A stretch of 64,000 nucleotides of DNA. It comes from Nocardia nova (GTDB taxonomy: Bacteria > Actinomycetota > Actinomycetes > Mycobacteriales > Mycobacteriaceae). Made by a program: the position numbers and the translations under genes. The stretch is taken from positions 1 to 64,000 of the forward strand of contig NZ_PSZE01000029.1 of the NCBI RefSeq assembly GCF_002933465.1. Reading direction: 5' to 3'. The notes below the pieces were generated by a model, which was not told the DNA's origin, made no database searches, and saw nothing but the letters and a program-made list of their open reading frames with translations. Positions 42,382 to 51,586 of this stretch are shown here, piece by piece; the first letter of the stretch is position 1; the number at the start of each line of letters is the position of its first letter.

Positions 42382-45300
42382 TCATTCGGCTTCTTCGCGT
42401 GCCTGCCGCGTGGCCCACACTGCGATCTGCGCCCGCGAGGTGAACCCTAGTTTGGCAAGGACGTGTTCCACGTGTCCCTCCGCCGTGCGCAGCGAGATCA
42501 CCAGCTGGTCGGCGATGGCCTTATTGGTCATGCCTTCGGCAACGAGGTCGACGACCTGACGCTCACGCTTGGTCAATGCCGCCGCCCCGCGGTCAGACGG
42601 TGTCACAGGTTGAGGTCGCTCGCCCAGCGCGAAGGCAACGGCAGCATCGAAACTCATTCTGGCTCCCTCTCGGCGGGCCGTTTGGTACGTTCGCTTGCCG
42701 AGCGCCTCGCGCGCAAGACGTTCGGATTCATTATGGTGCGCGAGCAAACTGGCAAAGATGAAGCTGGAACTGCCGCCGATTCTGCCCAGCGTCTCGGCCG
42801 CGCCCAACAGGACGGCCGCGCGCCGAGCCTCGTGCTTCTCGACCGCGATCCAGGCCAGAATCTCTGAACAGATCGCGGCGATCATCGGATCGACCACCAG
42901 CCTGGTGAGCCGAACAGCCTCCACCAACATGTGCATCGCGCGATCGCGTTCGCCTTGGAGCCAGAGGGCAAGCCCCATGACGCCCAACGTATACGACCGA
43001 TACACCGTCTCACCGTGAGATTCAGCGACGACAAGCACCCGCTCGAGGCAGTCGAGGGCCTCCGGAATCTTCTCCTGCATGTCGTAGGTCAATCCGAGCG
43101 AGATCAACGCCCTCAACTGTGCTGTGACCTCGCCGCAGGCGCCGAATGCATCGGCTGCATCGCTCAGTCGGCTGTTCGCATGAGCCAAATCGCCGCTTAC
43201 CAGAGCGTTGTACCCGTCGGCGTTGGCGAGCAGGGCGCTGCTCATCAAGTCCTCCCTCTGCTCGGCAAGCGCGCGAAGTTGCACCACGCAGCGGGTTGCG
43301 GCCGGAAGGTCGCCCTGAGTCGCGGCCAGCAGGTCGACGGCGAGGAGAGCTTTGGCTCGTTCCAGTCCCGAACCATCCGGCGGACGACCGAGCGCGCGAT
43401 CGCACCACCGACGCCCTTCGCTGAGCCGTCCACGCAGCAGCCAGAACGGAAGCAGAGCAGCGGCGATTCGTAGCCCGCCCTCGTTGCCGTGACTCCCGCT
43501 GGATTCCAGCGCCTTCCGCAGATTCGGCAACTCGCGTTCGAGCCGGGCGATCCAATCCAACTGACGCGGGCTGATCCACTGCGCTTCTGCGGCGAGCGCC
43601 AAGCGCTCGTACCAATCCAGATGAAGCCGACTCAGTTCCGAATACTCGCCGGCCTGCTCGAGCCTACGTCTGCCGTACTCCTGCACGGTCTCGAACATCC
43701 GGAAGCGGACAGCGCCGTCGGCTTCCTCGCGGATCAGGATCGACTTGTCCACAAGCGCCGACAACGCGTCAAGCAATTCCTGTTCGGTAATTCGGCTGCC
43801 GCACACGTATTCGGCGGCGTCGAGTTCGAAGCTCCCGGCGAATACCGTCAGCCGCTCCCACAACCGTTGTTCGGCTGGGGTGCACAGGTCATAGCTCCAG
43901 CCGATGCACCATCGCAGCGTCTGCTGCCGTGCGGGCGCACCGCGACTTCCGCGGGTCAAAAGCGCGTACCGATCGTCCAGCCGGGCCAGGATCTGCTGAG
44001 CTGACATCGTGCGCAGCCGAGCCGCCGCCAACTCGATCGCCAACGGCAACCCGTCCAGCCGGGCGCAGATCCGGGCCACGGTGAGTCTGTTGTCCTCGGT
44101 CAGTCCGAAACCTGGTACGGCGGCGGCGGCCCGCTCGGCGAACAACGTCACGGCATCGTAGCGGGCCATGTCGCGCATCGAGGGAGCGGTTCCCGGATCG
44201 GGGAAACTCAACGGCGTCACCGCGAACACGAACTCTCCACCGACACCGAGAGCCTCCCGACTGGTCGCCAGAATCCGTAGCTGCGGGCACGCCCGTAGCA
44301 GCGACTCGGCCAGCTCTGCGGACGCCTCGACTACCTGTTCACAGTTGTCGAGCACCAGCAGCATCTCGCGTGCGGACGAGAATTCGACGAGTACCTCGAC
44401 CATCGACTTGCCGGCCCGGTTGCGCAGACCGAGACTGGCGCCGACGACATCGACCAACGACGCCGCATCGCGCAACTCACCCAACTCGACCAGCCAGGTA
44501 CCGCCCGGGAAATCCCGACGTAGTCTTGCTGCAACCTGCAGTGCGAGGCGGGATTTACCGACACCTCCGATTCCGGTCAAAGTCACCAGACGCGATGCCG
44601 TCAGCAGGGTTTTCACCTCGGCGATCTGAGTGCGCCGACCGACAAAGCTGGTCAACTCCAGCGGCAGGGTCCCCATGCGGCCCGGCGACCTGGCGATGGA
44701 TAGGTCGGGAACGTTGCTCTGGTTGACGGCGGCCGCCGGCGCGGGCGATGCGTGCTTGGCGCCGGGTTCCGCACGCAGCGCCATCTCGTCGACAGCGAAA
44801 CCGTGCGCGCGCTGCACCGCCTGCAACTGCCGGCCGAATGCCGCCGCGGTAGGCCTGTGCCGTGGGTCGCGAGACATTGCCGTCTCGATCGCAGCACTCA
44901 GGTCGTCGGGTACGCTCCTGTTGCCCAGGTCGGGTAGAGGCTGGGTTGTGATTCGCAGGAATTGCGCCACCAGTTTCTCGCCGCTGCGGCGCTCGAACGC
45001 CGCGTGCCCGGTCAGTGCGGAAAACAGTGTGGCTCCCAGCCCGTACACATCCGAGACGCGGCTGGGGGTATCGCCACCGAGCACCTCGGGCGCGGTAAAC
45101 GCCGGTGAACCGGTGACGATGCCGGTCGCGGTCTTGAACCCTTCGGCGAGGTGCGCAATGCCGAAGTCGGTCAGCGCGGGCTCGCCATAGTCGGTGAACA
45201 GAATGTTCGCGGGTTTTACGTCCCGGTGCAGAATTCCCGCGCAATGCGCTGCTTCCAGCGCGCCCGACAGCTTAACCCCGAGGCGTAGTACGTCCTCCAC

Positions 45301-45663
45301 CGAGAGTGGACCGTTGCTGCGAATCCGTGCGTCGAGCGACCCCCGCTCGTAGTACGGCATCACCAGGTACGGTCGACGGGTGCTCGTTTCGCCGACCTCG
45401 AGCACGCCGACGATGTTCGGGTGCCCGGTCAGCCGGCCCATCGCTCGTTGCTCGCGTATGAACCGCTCGCGGTTCTCCTCCAGTTCGCTGGCCAGGATCT
45501 TCACCGCCACCGTGCGATCCAGGGCCCGTTGGGTGCAGCGGTACACGACTCCGAAACCACCCCGCCCGATCTCTTCGGCGTCCCCGAATCCGACCGCGCT
45601 CAACTCCGTGACGACACCGACGCCAACATCACGTTGAGTTTTCAAAGGATCGCTCGCGGCCAT
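42382..45663 (-). CDS. PknK-like Ser/Thr kinase - ATPase - LuxR regulator
   Basis: A 1093-residue multidomain protein, near the length of mycobacterial PknK. Kinase domain ~27-285: GRGGFGVVYRCTQRALDRTV, catalytic HRDVKPANILF, DFGIAHLAEG. NB-ARC-like ATPase: TGIGGVGKSRLALQVAARLR, with LLVLDNCEQVVE. A TPR-like helical region spans ~650-980. The C-terminal LuxR HTH reads LTKREREVVDLVAEGMTNKA. No membrane segment. It probably couples phosphorylation to transcription control. It is flanked by integrase and IS481 fragments but looks intact. Confidence 0.95.
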   Translation of the reverse strand: MAASDPLKTQRDVGVGVVTELSAVGFGDAEEIGRGGFGVVYRCTQRALDRTVAVKILASELEENRERFIREQRAMGRLTGHPNIVGVLEVGETSTRRPYLVMPYYERGSLDARIRSNGPLSVEDVLRLGVKLSGALEAAHCAGILHRDVKPANILFTDYGEPALTDFGIAHLAEGFKTATGIVTGSPAFTAPEVLGGDTPSRVSDVYGLGATLFSALTGHAAFERRSGEKLVAQFLRITTQPLPDLGNRSVPDDLSAAIETAMSRDPRHRPTAAAFGRQLQAVQRAHGFAVDEMALRAEPGAKHASPAPAAAVNQSNVPDLSIARSPGRMGTLPLELTSFVGRRTQIAEVKTLLTASRLVTLTGIGGVGKSRLALQVAARLRRDFPGGTWLVELGELRDAASLVDVVGASLGLRNRAGKSMVEVLVEFSSAREMLLVLDNCEQVVEASAELAESLLRACPQLRILATSREALGVGGEFVFAVTPLSFPDPGTAPSMRDMARYDAVTLFAERAAAAVPGFGLTEDNRLTVARICARLDGLPLAIELAAARLRTMSAQQILARLDDRYALLTRGSRGAPARQQTLRWCIGWSYDLCTPAEQRLWERLTVFAGSFELDAAEYVCGSRITEQELLDALSALVDKSILIREEADGAVRFRMFETVQEYGRRRLEQAGEYSELSRLHLDWYERLALAAEAQWISPRQLDWIARLERELPNLRKALESSGSHGNEGGLRIAAALLPFWLLRGRLSEGRRWCDRALGRPPDGSGLERAKALLAVDLLAATQGDLPAATRCVVQLRALAEQREDLMSSALLANADGYNALVSGDLAHANSRLSDAADAFGACGEVTAQLRALISLGLTYDMQEKIPEALDCLERVLVVAESHGETVYRSYTLGVMGLALWLQGERDRAMHMLVEAVRLTRLVVDPMIAAICSEILAWIAVEKHEARRAAVLLGAAETLGRIGGSSSFIFASLLAHHNESERLAREALGKRTYQTARREGARMSFDAAVAFALGERPQPVTPSDRGAAALTKRERQVVDLVAEGMTNKAIADQLVISLRTAEGHVEHVLAKLGFTSRAQIAVWATRQAREEAE

Positions 45664-45939
45664 CGGCTACTTGCGATACACCTGTACCGGCACACCAGCC
45701 AGAATATCGCCGCCTGACCGTTCGGACTATGGACTGCGGGCTTTCGCGGTCGCCGGTTGCGGGCCTGTGGCCAAGGTGCGCGACGCAGGGCGGTGCTCGG
45801 CGGCGGCTTTCTCACTGTTTCGGTTCGTCTGTTGTCCTTCCATAACGCCCGGCAGCTCATGCGTGCCATGGACACCTCACCAGGCTCGGACTTGGGCAAC
45901 GCCGTCATCGACCCCAACGGCGAGAACAACCGCACACCG
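45664..45939. other. Intergenic stretch, nothing identified
   Basis: No convincing coding frame or structure precedes the IS481 fragment. It probably holds the promoter of the PknK-like gene at its left end, though no clear -10/-35 pair stands out. Confidence 0.4.
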
Positions 45940-46221
45940 GGCAAGATCATCGCCCGCTGGCCCGGCCCCACGGCCCACCTGGCCGTCAAGAAGGTCGGCC
46001 GCATCCCCAACGGTGGCGGATGGCGCATCCACGGCCGCGACAGCGAACGAGCCAAGGCAGCAAGCCGAGCAAAATCGACCGGCGCCGAACACGGCCACGT
46101 CTACCCGCACTCGATAGTCGACGGCGTCTCCCGGCTCGCCTACACCGAACCCCTGTCAGACGAGAAGGGAACCACCGCAGCCGCGTTCCTTACGCGCAAC
46201 GTCCAGCCCTCCTACAGCTAG
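45940..46221 (+). pseudogene. IS481-family transposase fragment
   Basis: HLAVKKVGRIPNGGGWRIHG, GAEHGHVYPHSIVDGVSRLA and YTEPLSDEKGTTAAAFLTR match the first part of the DDE core of IS481 transposases. The Asp of SIVDGVSRLAY is present, but the remaining core is missing. Both ends are truncated. Confidence 0.8.
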
Positions 46222-47252
46222 CGCGCGGGTCGACCGCCCGATTCGAGCCCGCGGGCCACCGAGTACCGGTATCCCTTGGCGGGGTCGCCCGCGCGCTGAT
46301 ACCGCGGGTCCGAGGTGACGTCGTGCTGATAGCCCAGGTCGGCAAGGTCGGGATCGGCGCCGAGGCGGCTGAATTCGCCGACCCAGGTGCGGCTGAGGTT
46401 CACCCGCCGGACGGGTTCGGTCGCACGGTAAGCGCGCAGGCCCGCCGCCAAGGCCAGTGTGAAAGCCGGGTTGACCGGGCCGGAGTCGACCACGCGGCGG
46501 GTCATCCGGCTCAGGCCGGCCGACAGCGTCTGGTGGGCCAGCACCTTCGTCGGCCCCGGGAACCATCGAGCGAAACCCTCGACCTGTTTGCGGTACACCG
46601 CACGTGCCTCCGGGGTTGGCGCGAAATGTTCCTGCTCGAACTCGTCGACCCACTGCCGGAACTCGTCGTAGTCCTGAGGAATCTGCTGCAGCCCCATCCC
46701 GCGGCCCACACCTTGCCAGAAGTGGAAGCGGGCGAGGTTCTCCTTCTCCGAGAACCAGCCGGGCATGCCGAGGTCGCTGACCCAGCGCTGCGGCTCGAAG
46801 ATCAGCAAGCCGAGGACATGAAGCTGGAGGTCGTTGCCGACTCCGCGCACATCGTGGTGGATCTGTTGTACCCGGTCGAAGATCTCCTGCGCGCGGGCGC
46901 TGCGGTGACCTTCCCGCATGAACATGCCGAAGAACGTCAACGTATCGCGGTCGCGATGCTCAGGCCGGACTATTTGGTCGCCGCGACCACCGCGGTAGCC
47001 GACGACCGCCTCCGCGGGGTGCGTCATCCCCCGGGCGGTTCCCGCCGCGTAGGCCGCATGCCCGAACATCGGCGGCACGATCACCTCGAGCGACAGATGG
47101 GTGATCTCGGCATCGTCCTCGACCGGGTCGAGCTGCTCGATCAGCTTCCGCACCGCGGTGACCGTCAGTCGTCGGTCTGCCCAAAATTCTGCACGCGGCC
47201 GCCGGAACTGCTGAGTCGGCGGCACTGTGCTCGCGGCTTTGGTAGTCGTCAT
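46218..47252 (-). CDS. MpaB-type oxygenase (DUF2236)
   Basis: A 344-residue protein of the MpaB/latex-clearing-protein-like family. VPPMFGHAAYAAGTARGM, TFFGMFMREGHRSARAQEIF, VQQIHHDVRGVGNDLQLHVL and FHFWQGVGRGMGLQQIP are family-like helices with conserved His, likely haem or metal ligands. Members oxidise hydrophobic substrates. It lies downstream of a TetR gene on the same strand with a 39-nt palindrome between, so it is probably repressed by that TetR. Confidence 0.88.
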   Translation of the reverse strand: MTTTKAASTVPPTQQFRRPRAEFWADRRLTVTAVRKLIEQLDPVEDDAEITHLSLEVIVPPMFGHAAYAAGTARGMTHPAEAVVGYRGGRGDQIVRPEHRDRDTLTFFGMFMREGHRSARAQEIFDRVQQIHHDVRGVGNDLQLHVLGLLIFEPQRWVSDLGMPGWFSEKENLARFHFWQGVGRGMGLQQIPQDYDEFRQWVDEFEQEHFAPTPEARAVYRKQVEGFARWFPGPTKVLAHQTLSAGLSRMTRRVVDSGPVNPAFTLALAAGLRAYRATEPVRRVNLSRTWVGEFSRLGADPDLADLGYQHDVTSDPRYQRAGDPAKGYRYSVARGLESGGRPAR

Positions 47253-47293
47253 CGACCTGCATCTCCTGAGGGGCGGCTGCGAAAGACATTTAC

Positions 47294-47332
47294 ATCTAGA
47301 GTCAGGCTCTAATTAAGAGTATGACTCTAGAT
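47294..47332. promoter_or_regulatory. 39-nt perfect-arm palindrome before the MpaB gene
   Basis: ATCTAGAGTCA (47294-47304) and TGACTCTAGAT (47322-47332) are perfect inverted arms. An inner dyad CTCT-AATTA-AGAG shares the same centre. Probable binding site for the adjacent TetR, covering the MpaB promoter. Confidence 0.8.
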
Positions 47333-47371
47333 CACTCTGAAGGCAAGATGTCGAACGGACCGGTTGACCGA

Positions 47372-48028
47372 TCAGTCCCTCGCGCGCAGGGTCGCGCCGG
47401 ACACCAGGACCTGGCTGGCCTGCGTGATGCACCGTTCGACTTCCTCCGGCGTCAACCGAAGGGCGTCGCGGCGCAACGCGAGCGCCGCGACACCCTGCCA
47501 GGCACCGAACAGGAAGAAGGAGAGCAACCGGCTGTCCAATGGTGCGATCTCGCCGGCGTCGACAGCGGTCTGGATGCGCTTCTCGAAAGCGTGGCGCAGC
47601 AGTTCGATCCGCTCGACCACGGCGGCATCGATCAGGGTGTGCGACTCACTCGGGACGGTCGCCGACAGATGCCGGATCAGCGCCGGATGATCCAGCAGCA
47701 GCTGCATGAACGCAACGCCCGCCCGCTGGACCTGCTCGAAGGCGCTGCCCTCGCTCGTGTAGGCGGCCGTCAGCGACGCCAGCGATGTGTCCAGCAGCCG
47801 CTCTATGACCGCGGCGACCAGCGCGTCCTTGGTGCCGAAATGCACATATACCGAGGCAGGTGAGATACCTGCGAGTGCTGCGACGTCCTCCATTCGGACC
47901 GCATCGGCGGACCTGTCCGACAGCAACTGCTCTGCGGCGTCGAGCAGTGCGACCCGGGTCCGCTGCCGGCGCCGCTCACCCCGCAGTCTTGCCGCCTCCA
48001 CCTTGTCCGGGGTTGCGCTGTCCGTCAT
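47372..48028 (-). CDS. TetR/AcrR family regulator
   Basis: A 218-residue TetR protein; start chosen at MTDSATPDKV (48028). HTH residues ~25-70: RVALLDAAEQLLSDRSADAV, then VAALAGISPASVYVHFGTKD. The C-terminal domain includes AGVAFMQLLLDHPALIRHLS. It precedes the MpaB-type gene by 119 nt, with the palindrome in between, so the palindrome more likely controls MpaB than the TetR gene itself. Confidence 0.9.
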   Translation of the reverse strand: MTDSATPDKVEAARLRGERRRQRTRVALLDAAEQLLSDRSADAVRMEDVAALAGISPASVYVHFGTKDALVAAVIERLLDTSLASLTAAYTSEGSAFEQVQRAGVAFMQLLLDHPALIRHLSATVPSESHTLIDAAVVERIELLRHAFEKRIQTAVDAGEIAPLDSRLLSFFLFGAWQGVAALALRRDALRLTPEEVERCITQASQVLVSGATLRARD

Positions 48029-48129
48029 GTGTTCGACGGTAGACCGACGCCATGACATACCGTCAGTGAGCGTCCGAGAACTTGGGCAGGTCTGGTCTCG
48101 ATACTCGAAGCGTCGACGTGGTTCTCGGG

Positions 48130-48220
48130 TCAGGTTTCGTAGTCGCGGACGCAGCGGCGGTGATTGCTGATCCAGGCGAATGTGCGTTCAGCGCCCCAGC
48201 GGCGTCGGATACCAGCGCCA
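48130..48220 (-). pseudogene. IS5-like transposase C-terminal fragment
   Basis: The minus strand reads GIRRRWGAERTFAWISNHRR and ends RDYET at a stop (48130-48132). This is the conserved C-terminal block (RRWVVERTFAW-type) of IS5-family transposases. Nothing else of the element remains. Confidence 0.6.
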
Positions 48221-48279
48221 CAGACACTCTCCTCCCGGGCCTCGTGCTGGGCGATGAAGATGTCCGGCGGGTCGTGTGT

Positions 48280-49137
48280 TCAGGCGGTGTTCATGTTCGC
48301 GAGCTGGTCGGCGACACTGCGCGGTTCCCGGCCGAGTAGTTGAGTGAGGAGAGGGTCGACCTGGGCGAAGCGGCCTTCTCGGGCTGCCAGGAAGGTGGTG
48401 AGCGTCATCCGCGCCATAGCCTCGGGGGTGCCGGCTGCGATCTTGTCCGCGATCCATGCCTCGTCGTCCACCGTGACACGCTCGATCTCGCGGCCGCTGA
48501 GTTTCGATGCCAGGGCCGCGATGTCGTCGAAGCTGACGGCCGCGCGAGCGGTGAGCGTGACCGGCCCGTCGAGGGTGTGGTCGCCGGCGAGGATGACCGC
48601 CGCGGCTTCGGCGACGTCGGCGCGGTCTGTCCAGGAGACCGGTCCGTCGGCCGGGGCGGTGATGAGGGAGGTCTGGCGCCACGGGCCCAGCAGCCAGGCG
48701 AGGCTGTGGGCGTAGAAGCCGTTGCGCAGGGAGGTCCACGCGACGCCCGACTCGGCGAGGAGTCGTTCGGTGGCGGCGTGGACGCGGGCCGGGGGGAAGG
48801 GACTGTCCGATCCGGCGCCCTGGTGGCTGGTGTAGAGGATGCGCCGGGCTCCGGCGTCGACGGCGGCAGCGATGCCGGCGCGATGCAGGCTCACGGCGTC
48901 GGCGTGGGGGTCGTTGGAGGACACGAGCAGCACCTGCTCGGCGCCCTCGAACGAATGCCGCAAAGCAGCCGAGTCCGCATAGGAGCCCTGACGTACCCGA
49001 ATCCCCCGCTCGGCGAAGTGCTGCGCCTTGGTGATGTCGCGGACGCTGACGCCGATCTGCTCGGCGGGTACGCGCTCGAGGAGATGCCCGACGGTGGCTC
49101 CGTTGAGCGCCCCGGTCGCTCCGGTGACGACGATCAT
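48280..49137 (-). CDS. NmrA-like NAD(P)H-binding protein (QorB-type)
   Basis: A 285-residue atypical SDR with an intact Rossmann loop (IVVTGATGALNGATVGHLLE), then VRQGSYADSAALRHSFEGAE, ILYTSHQGAGSDSPFPPARV and VAWTSLRNGFYAHSL. It is a paralogue of the protein at 16952-17806. A degraded TetR gene lies just upstream, so its former regulator may be lost. Confidence 0.9.
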   Translation of the reverse strand: MIVVTGATGALNGATVGHLLERVPAEQIGVSVRDITKAQHFAERGIRVRQGSYADSAALRHSFEGAEQVLLVSSNDPHADAVSLHRAGIAAAVDAGARRILYTSHQGAGSDSPFPPARVHAATERLLAESGVAWTSLRNGFYAHSLAWLLGPWRQTSLITAPADGPVSWTDRADVAEAAAVILAGDHTLDGPVTLTARAAVSFDDIAALASKLSGREIERVTVDDEAWIADKIAAGTPEAMARMTLTTFLAAREGRFAQVDPLLTQLLGREPRSVADQLANMNTA

Positions 49138-49158
49138 GTGGGTTCCTTCCGGTGGGTG

Positions 49159-49510
49159 TCAGTGGCCGCGCAGGAGTGGCAGGAGAATGTCGTCGACGAC
49201 GTGCCGGACGAACGCGTCATCGCACGGCTCGCCCGCGATCACGACGCGATGGACGTCACGGCCGGCGCGACCTCGGCGAACAGTGCCGAGGCCCCGGATC
49301 TCAGCCGCGCTCGACCGCGGCCGCAACGAGCGCGGCCTTGTCAGGATAGCGGCGGTAGATCGTGGTCTTCGCCGCCCCGGAACGATTCGCAACCGACTCC
49401 ATGGACAGGTGCTCATAGTCCACCTCGGTCAGCAGGGACAGAGTCGCGTCGAGAATTGCCACGTCGCGGCTGCTGTCACGAGGCCGGCCCGGCGCGGATG
49501 ATTGAGCCGT
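49159..49510 (-). pseudogene. TetR regulator remnant with the middle deleted
   Basis: One frame has a full HTH (AILDATLSLLTEVDYEHLSM, then NRSGAAKTTIYRRYPDKAAL) and stops after AAVERG. Another frame continues to a typical TetR C-terminal end, DDAFVRHVVDDILLPLLRGH, finishing at 49159. About 100 residues between are missing. Confidence 0.75.
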
Positions 49511-49729
49511 GCGACGATCACACCAGGAGTCGACGCCAGCTGGCCGGTCCCGTCCGGGGAGTGCTGTTTCAGACAGTCCCCATCGCACCGAGATCGCGTC
49601 TGGGCAGAGTGCGGAGTGGTCGATATCCCGATAATGCTGTCGCAGAATGGGGTTCGACGCGGTCTGCCTTGAAGGGGCCGCGCACCTCGCGGTCAATGCG
49701 CGAGCCTCAGCAAGGGCCGCCGGAAATCG

Positions 49730-50299
49730 TCATCCGCGCGCGAGACCCGCGAGGAGCACGTCGATCATGTGGCGGGCGCGATAGCCGGGAAAGGTCTCGG
49801 CTCCGACGCACAAGTTGCCGATCGCGATCATCAGATCGAGAGCCTCGACATCCCCGCGGATCTGACCAGCGGCGGCCGCTGCCCGCAGCAGCCGATCGAG
49901 CACCGGCACCAGACGCTGCACGAAGCCGGCATGGAGGCTCTCGAACCCGGCTCGGTCTGAGGACATCGCCTCGGCCAAGCCGTGTTTGGTCACCAGGAAG
50001 CTTACGAATCGGTTCACCCAGTCCCGCAGCTGCTCGTAAGGCGTCGCGGCGGTGTCGGCGGTGTCGGCCGCGAGTTCGTCGACCTGGTGCCGGAAGACCG
50101 CGATGACAAGATCCGCGCGCGTGGGGAAGTGCCGGTAGATGGTAGCGATACCGACGCCCGCTTCGGCGGCGATCTCCCGCACCGGAGCGTCAATCCCCGC
50201 GCGGACGAACACGCCAGCGGCGGCGTCCAGCAGCGCCTGCTGATTGCGGCGCGCATCGGAACGCTTGCGCCGGCCGGACGGCTTGGTGTCGGCCGTCAT
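49730..50299 (-). CDS. TetR/AcrR family regulator, divergent from a hydrolase
   Basis: A 189-residue TetR protein; the ATG at 50299 follows AAGGGAG. HTH: QQALLDAAAGVFVRAGIDAP, then AAEAGVGIATIYRHFPTRAD. The C-terminal domain (GLAEAMSSDRAGFESLHAGF) resembles the SbtR-like class. A long palindrome lies 24-72 nt upstream, between it and the alpha/beta-hydrolase, so it probably represses both genes. Confidence 0.92.
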   Translation of the reverse strand: MTADTKPSGRRKRSDARRNQQALLDAAAGVFVRAGIDAPVREIAAEAGVGIATIYRHFPTRADLVIAVFRHQVDELAADTADTAATPYEQLRDWVNRFVSFLVTKHGLAEAMSSDRAGFESLHAGFVQRLVPVLDRLLRAAAAAGQIRGDVEALDLMIAIGNLCVGAETFPGYRARHMIDVLLAGLARG

Positions 50300-50323
50300 T
50301 CGAGTGTCTCCCTTCACGCTTGC

Positions 50324-50372
50324 TATCCGGATCAATGTTCCGATAAGCTCATAAGGAACGTTGATCCGGATA
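50324..50372. promoter_or_regulatory. 49-nt palindrome between TetR and hydrolase genes
   Basis: Arms TATCCGGATCAATGTTCC (50324-50341) and GGAACGTTGATCCGGATA (50355-50372) match at 17 of 18 positions around a 13-nt centre. Each arm also contains its own dyad TATCCGGAT-type element. A strong TetR operator candidate. Confidence 0.85.
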
Positions 50373-50439
50373 AACATACTCTCAGATGCACGTTTACCCC
50401 GAGGCTTCGACATGCCTCGATCAGGAAGGTCTCCAGCAC

Positions 50440-51345
50440 ATGAACGCCACCACGACCCCTATAGTGTCGGTTCGACCACTCACTCTGGCTGCCCCTGAGC
50501 GCGGCCAGGATCTGCAGGTACGAGTGACCGCACCGACAGCCGGGCGGGAGCTGCCGATCATCGTGTTCTCCCATGGCATGACGCTGGGCATGGACGACTA
50601 CAGACCGCTGGTCGACTACTGGGCCGCCCACGGCTTCACCGTCATCCAGCCCACCCACCTCGACTCACTCGGCCTCGCCCCGAGCGACCCGCGGGTCCCA
50701 CACATCTGGCGCATTCGCACCGACGACCTGTCGCTGACCCTCGACCGGCTCGACGACATCGAGGCCGCGGTGCCCGGCTTGACCGGTCGCCTCGCCCGCG
50801 ATCGCATCGCAGTCGCGGGACACTCCTGGGGCGCGCAGACGGCGAGCACCCTCGCCGGCGCCGGCGTCCTCGGTACCAACGGCGCGCCCGGCGAGAGCAT
50901 GGCCGACCCGAGGGGCGCAGCGGCGGTCCTGCTCTGCCTCCCCGGCACCGGCGGCCCCGACCTGTCCCCCATAGCCGTCGAGCACTTCCCATTCATGAAC
51001 CCCGATTTCACAACGATGAAGACCCCGAGCCTGATCGTCGCCGGTGACCAGGACCAGTCCCCCCTGACGCTGCGCGGCCCCGAGTGGTTCACCGACGGCT
51101 TCCAGATCAGCCCAGGGGCCACCGACCTTGTCACCCTGCACCGCGCCGAACACAGCCTCGGCGGCATCCAAGGCTCCTACGACACTCGGACGACCGATGA
51201 GAGTCCCGAGCGTGTCGCCCTCGTCCAACAGGCCACACTGGCCTATCTGCAGACCGCGCTCGGCCTCGACGATGACGCCTGGCCCGTATTCCGAGCGGCC
51301 CTGAAAGCCGCCAGCGATCCGCTGGCCAGCATCGTTTCGAAGTGA
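50440..51345 (+). CDS. Alpha/beta-hydrolase
   Basis: A 301-residue serine hydrolase. The oxyanion strand is LPIIVFSHGMTLGMDDY, the nucleophile elbow VAGHSWGAQTAS, the acid SLIVAGDQDQSPLTL and the His LVTLHRAEHSLGGIQG. It resembles chlorophyllase/dienelactone-hydrolase-like esterases. The start MNATTTPIVS (50440) is preferred over an upstream in-frame ATG at 50386, which is close to the palindrome. Probably induced by a ligand of the divergent TetR. Confidence 0.9.
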   Translation: MNATTTPIVSVRPLTLAAPERGQDLQVRVTAPTAGRELPIIVFSHGMTLGMDDYRPLVDYWAAHGFTVIQPTHLDSLGLAPSDPRVPHIWRIRTDDLSLTLDRLDDIEAAVPGLTGRLARDRIAVAGHSWGAQTASTLAGAGVLGTNGAPGESMADPRGAAAVLLCLPGTGGPDLSPIAVEHFPFMNPDFTTMKTPSLIVAGDQDQSPLTLRGPEWFTDGFQISPGATDLVTLHRAEHSLGGIQGSYDTRTTDESPERVALVQQATLAYLQTALGLDDDAWPVFRAALKAASDPLASIVSK

Positions 51346-51586
51346 CGACCAGGCGGTCGGTGCAAACACTGCCACAAATACGGAAACCGACTACCCGACG
51401 GCTGCGGATTCACGCCGAGTTCGTGCGTCGCGGAATAAAGGCTGCCTCATTCATTCACGATGGTCAGGGAGGGTTCAGCGCCAGTGCGACTCAGCCAGAC
51501 TTCGAACGCGGCCCCAACCGAGGCGTCGGCGAAACCCCGGTTGGCATGTGATCGCGGTGCCGGTTCCTGCCCGGCGCCGACCGTGA

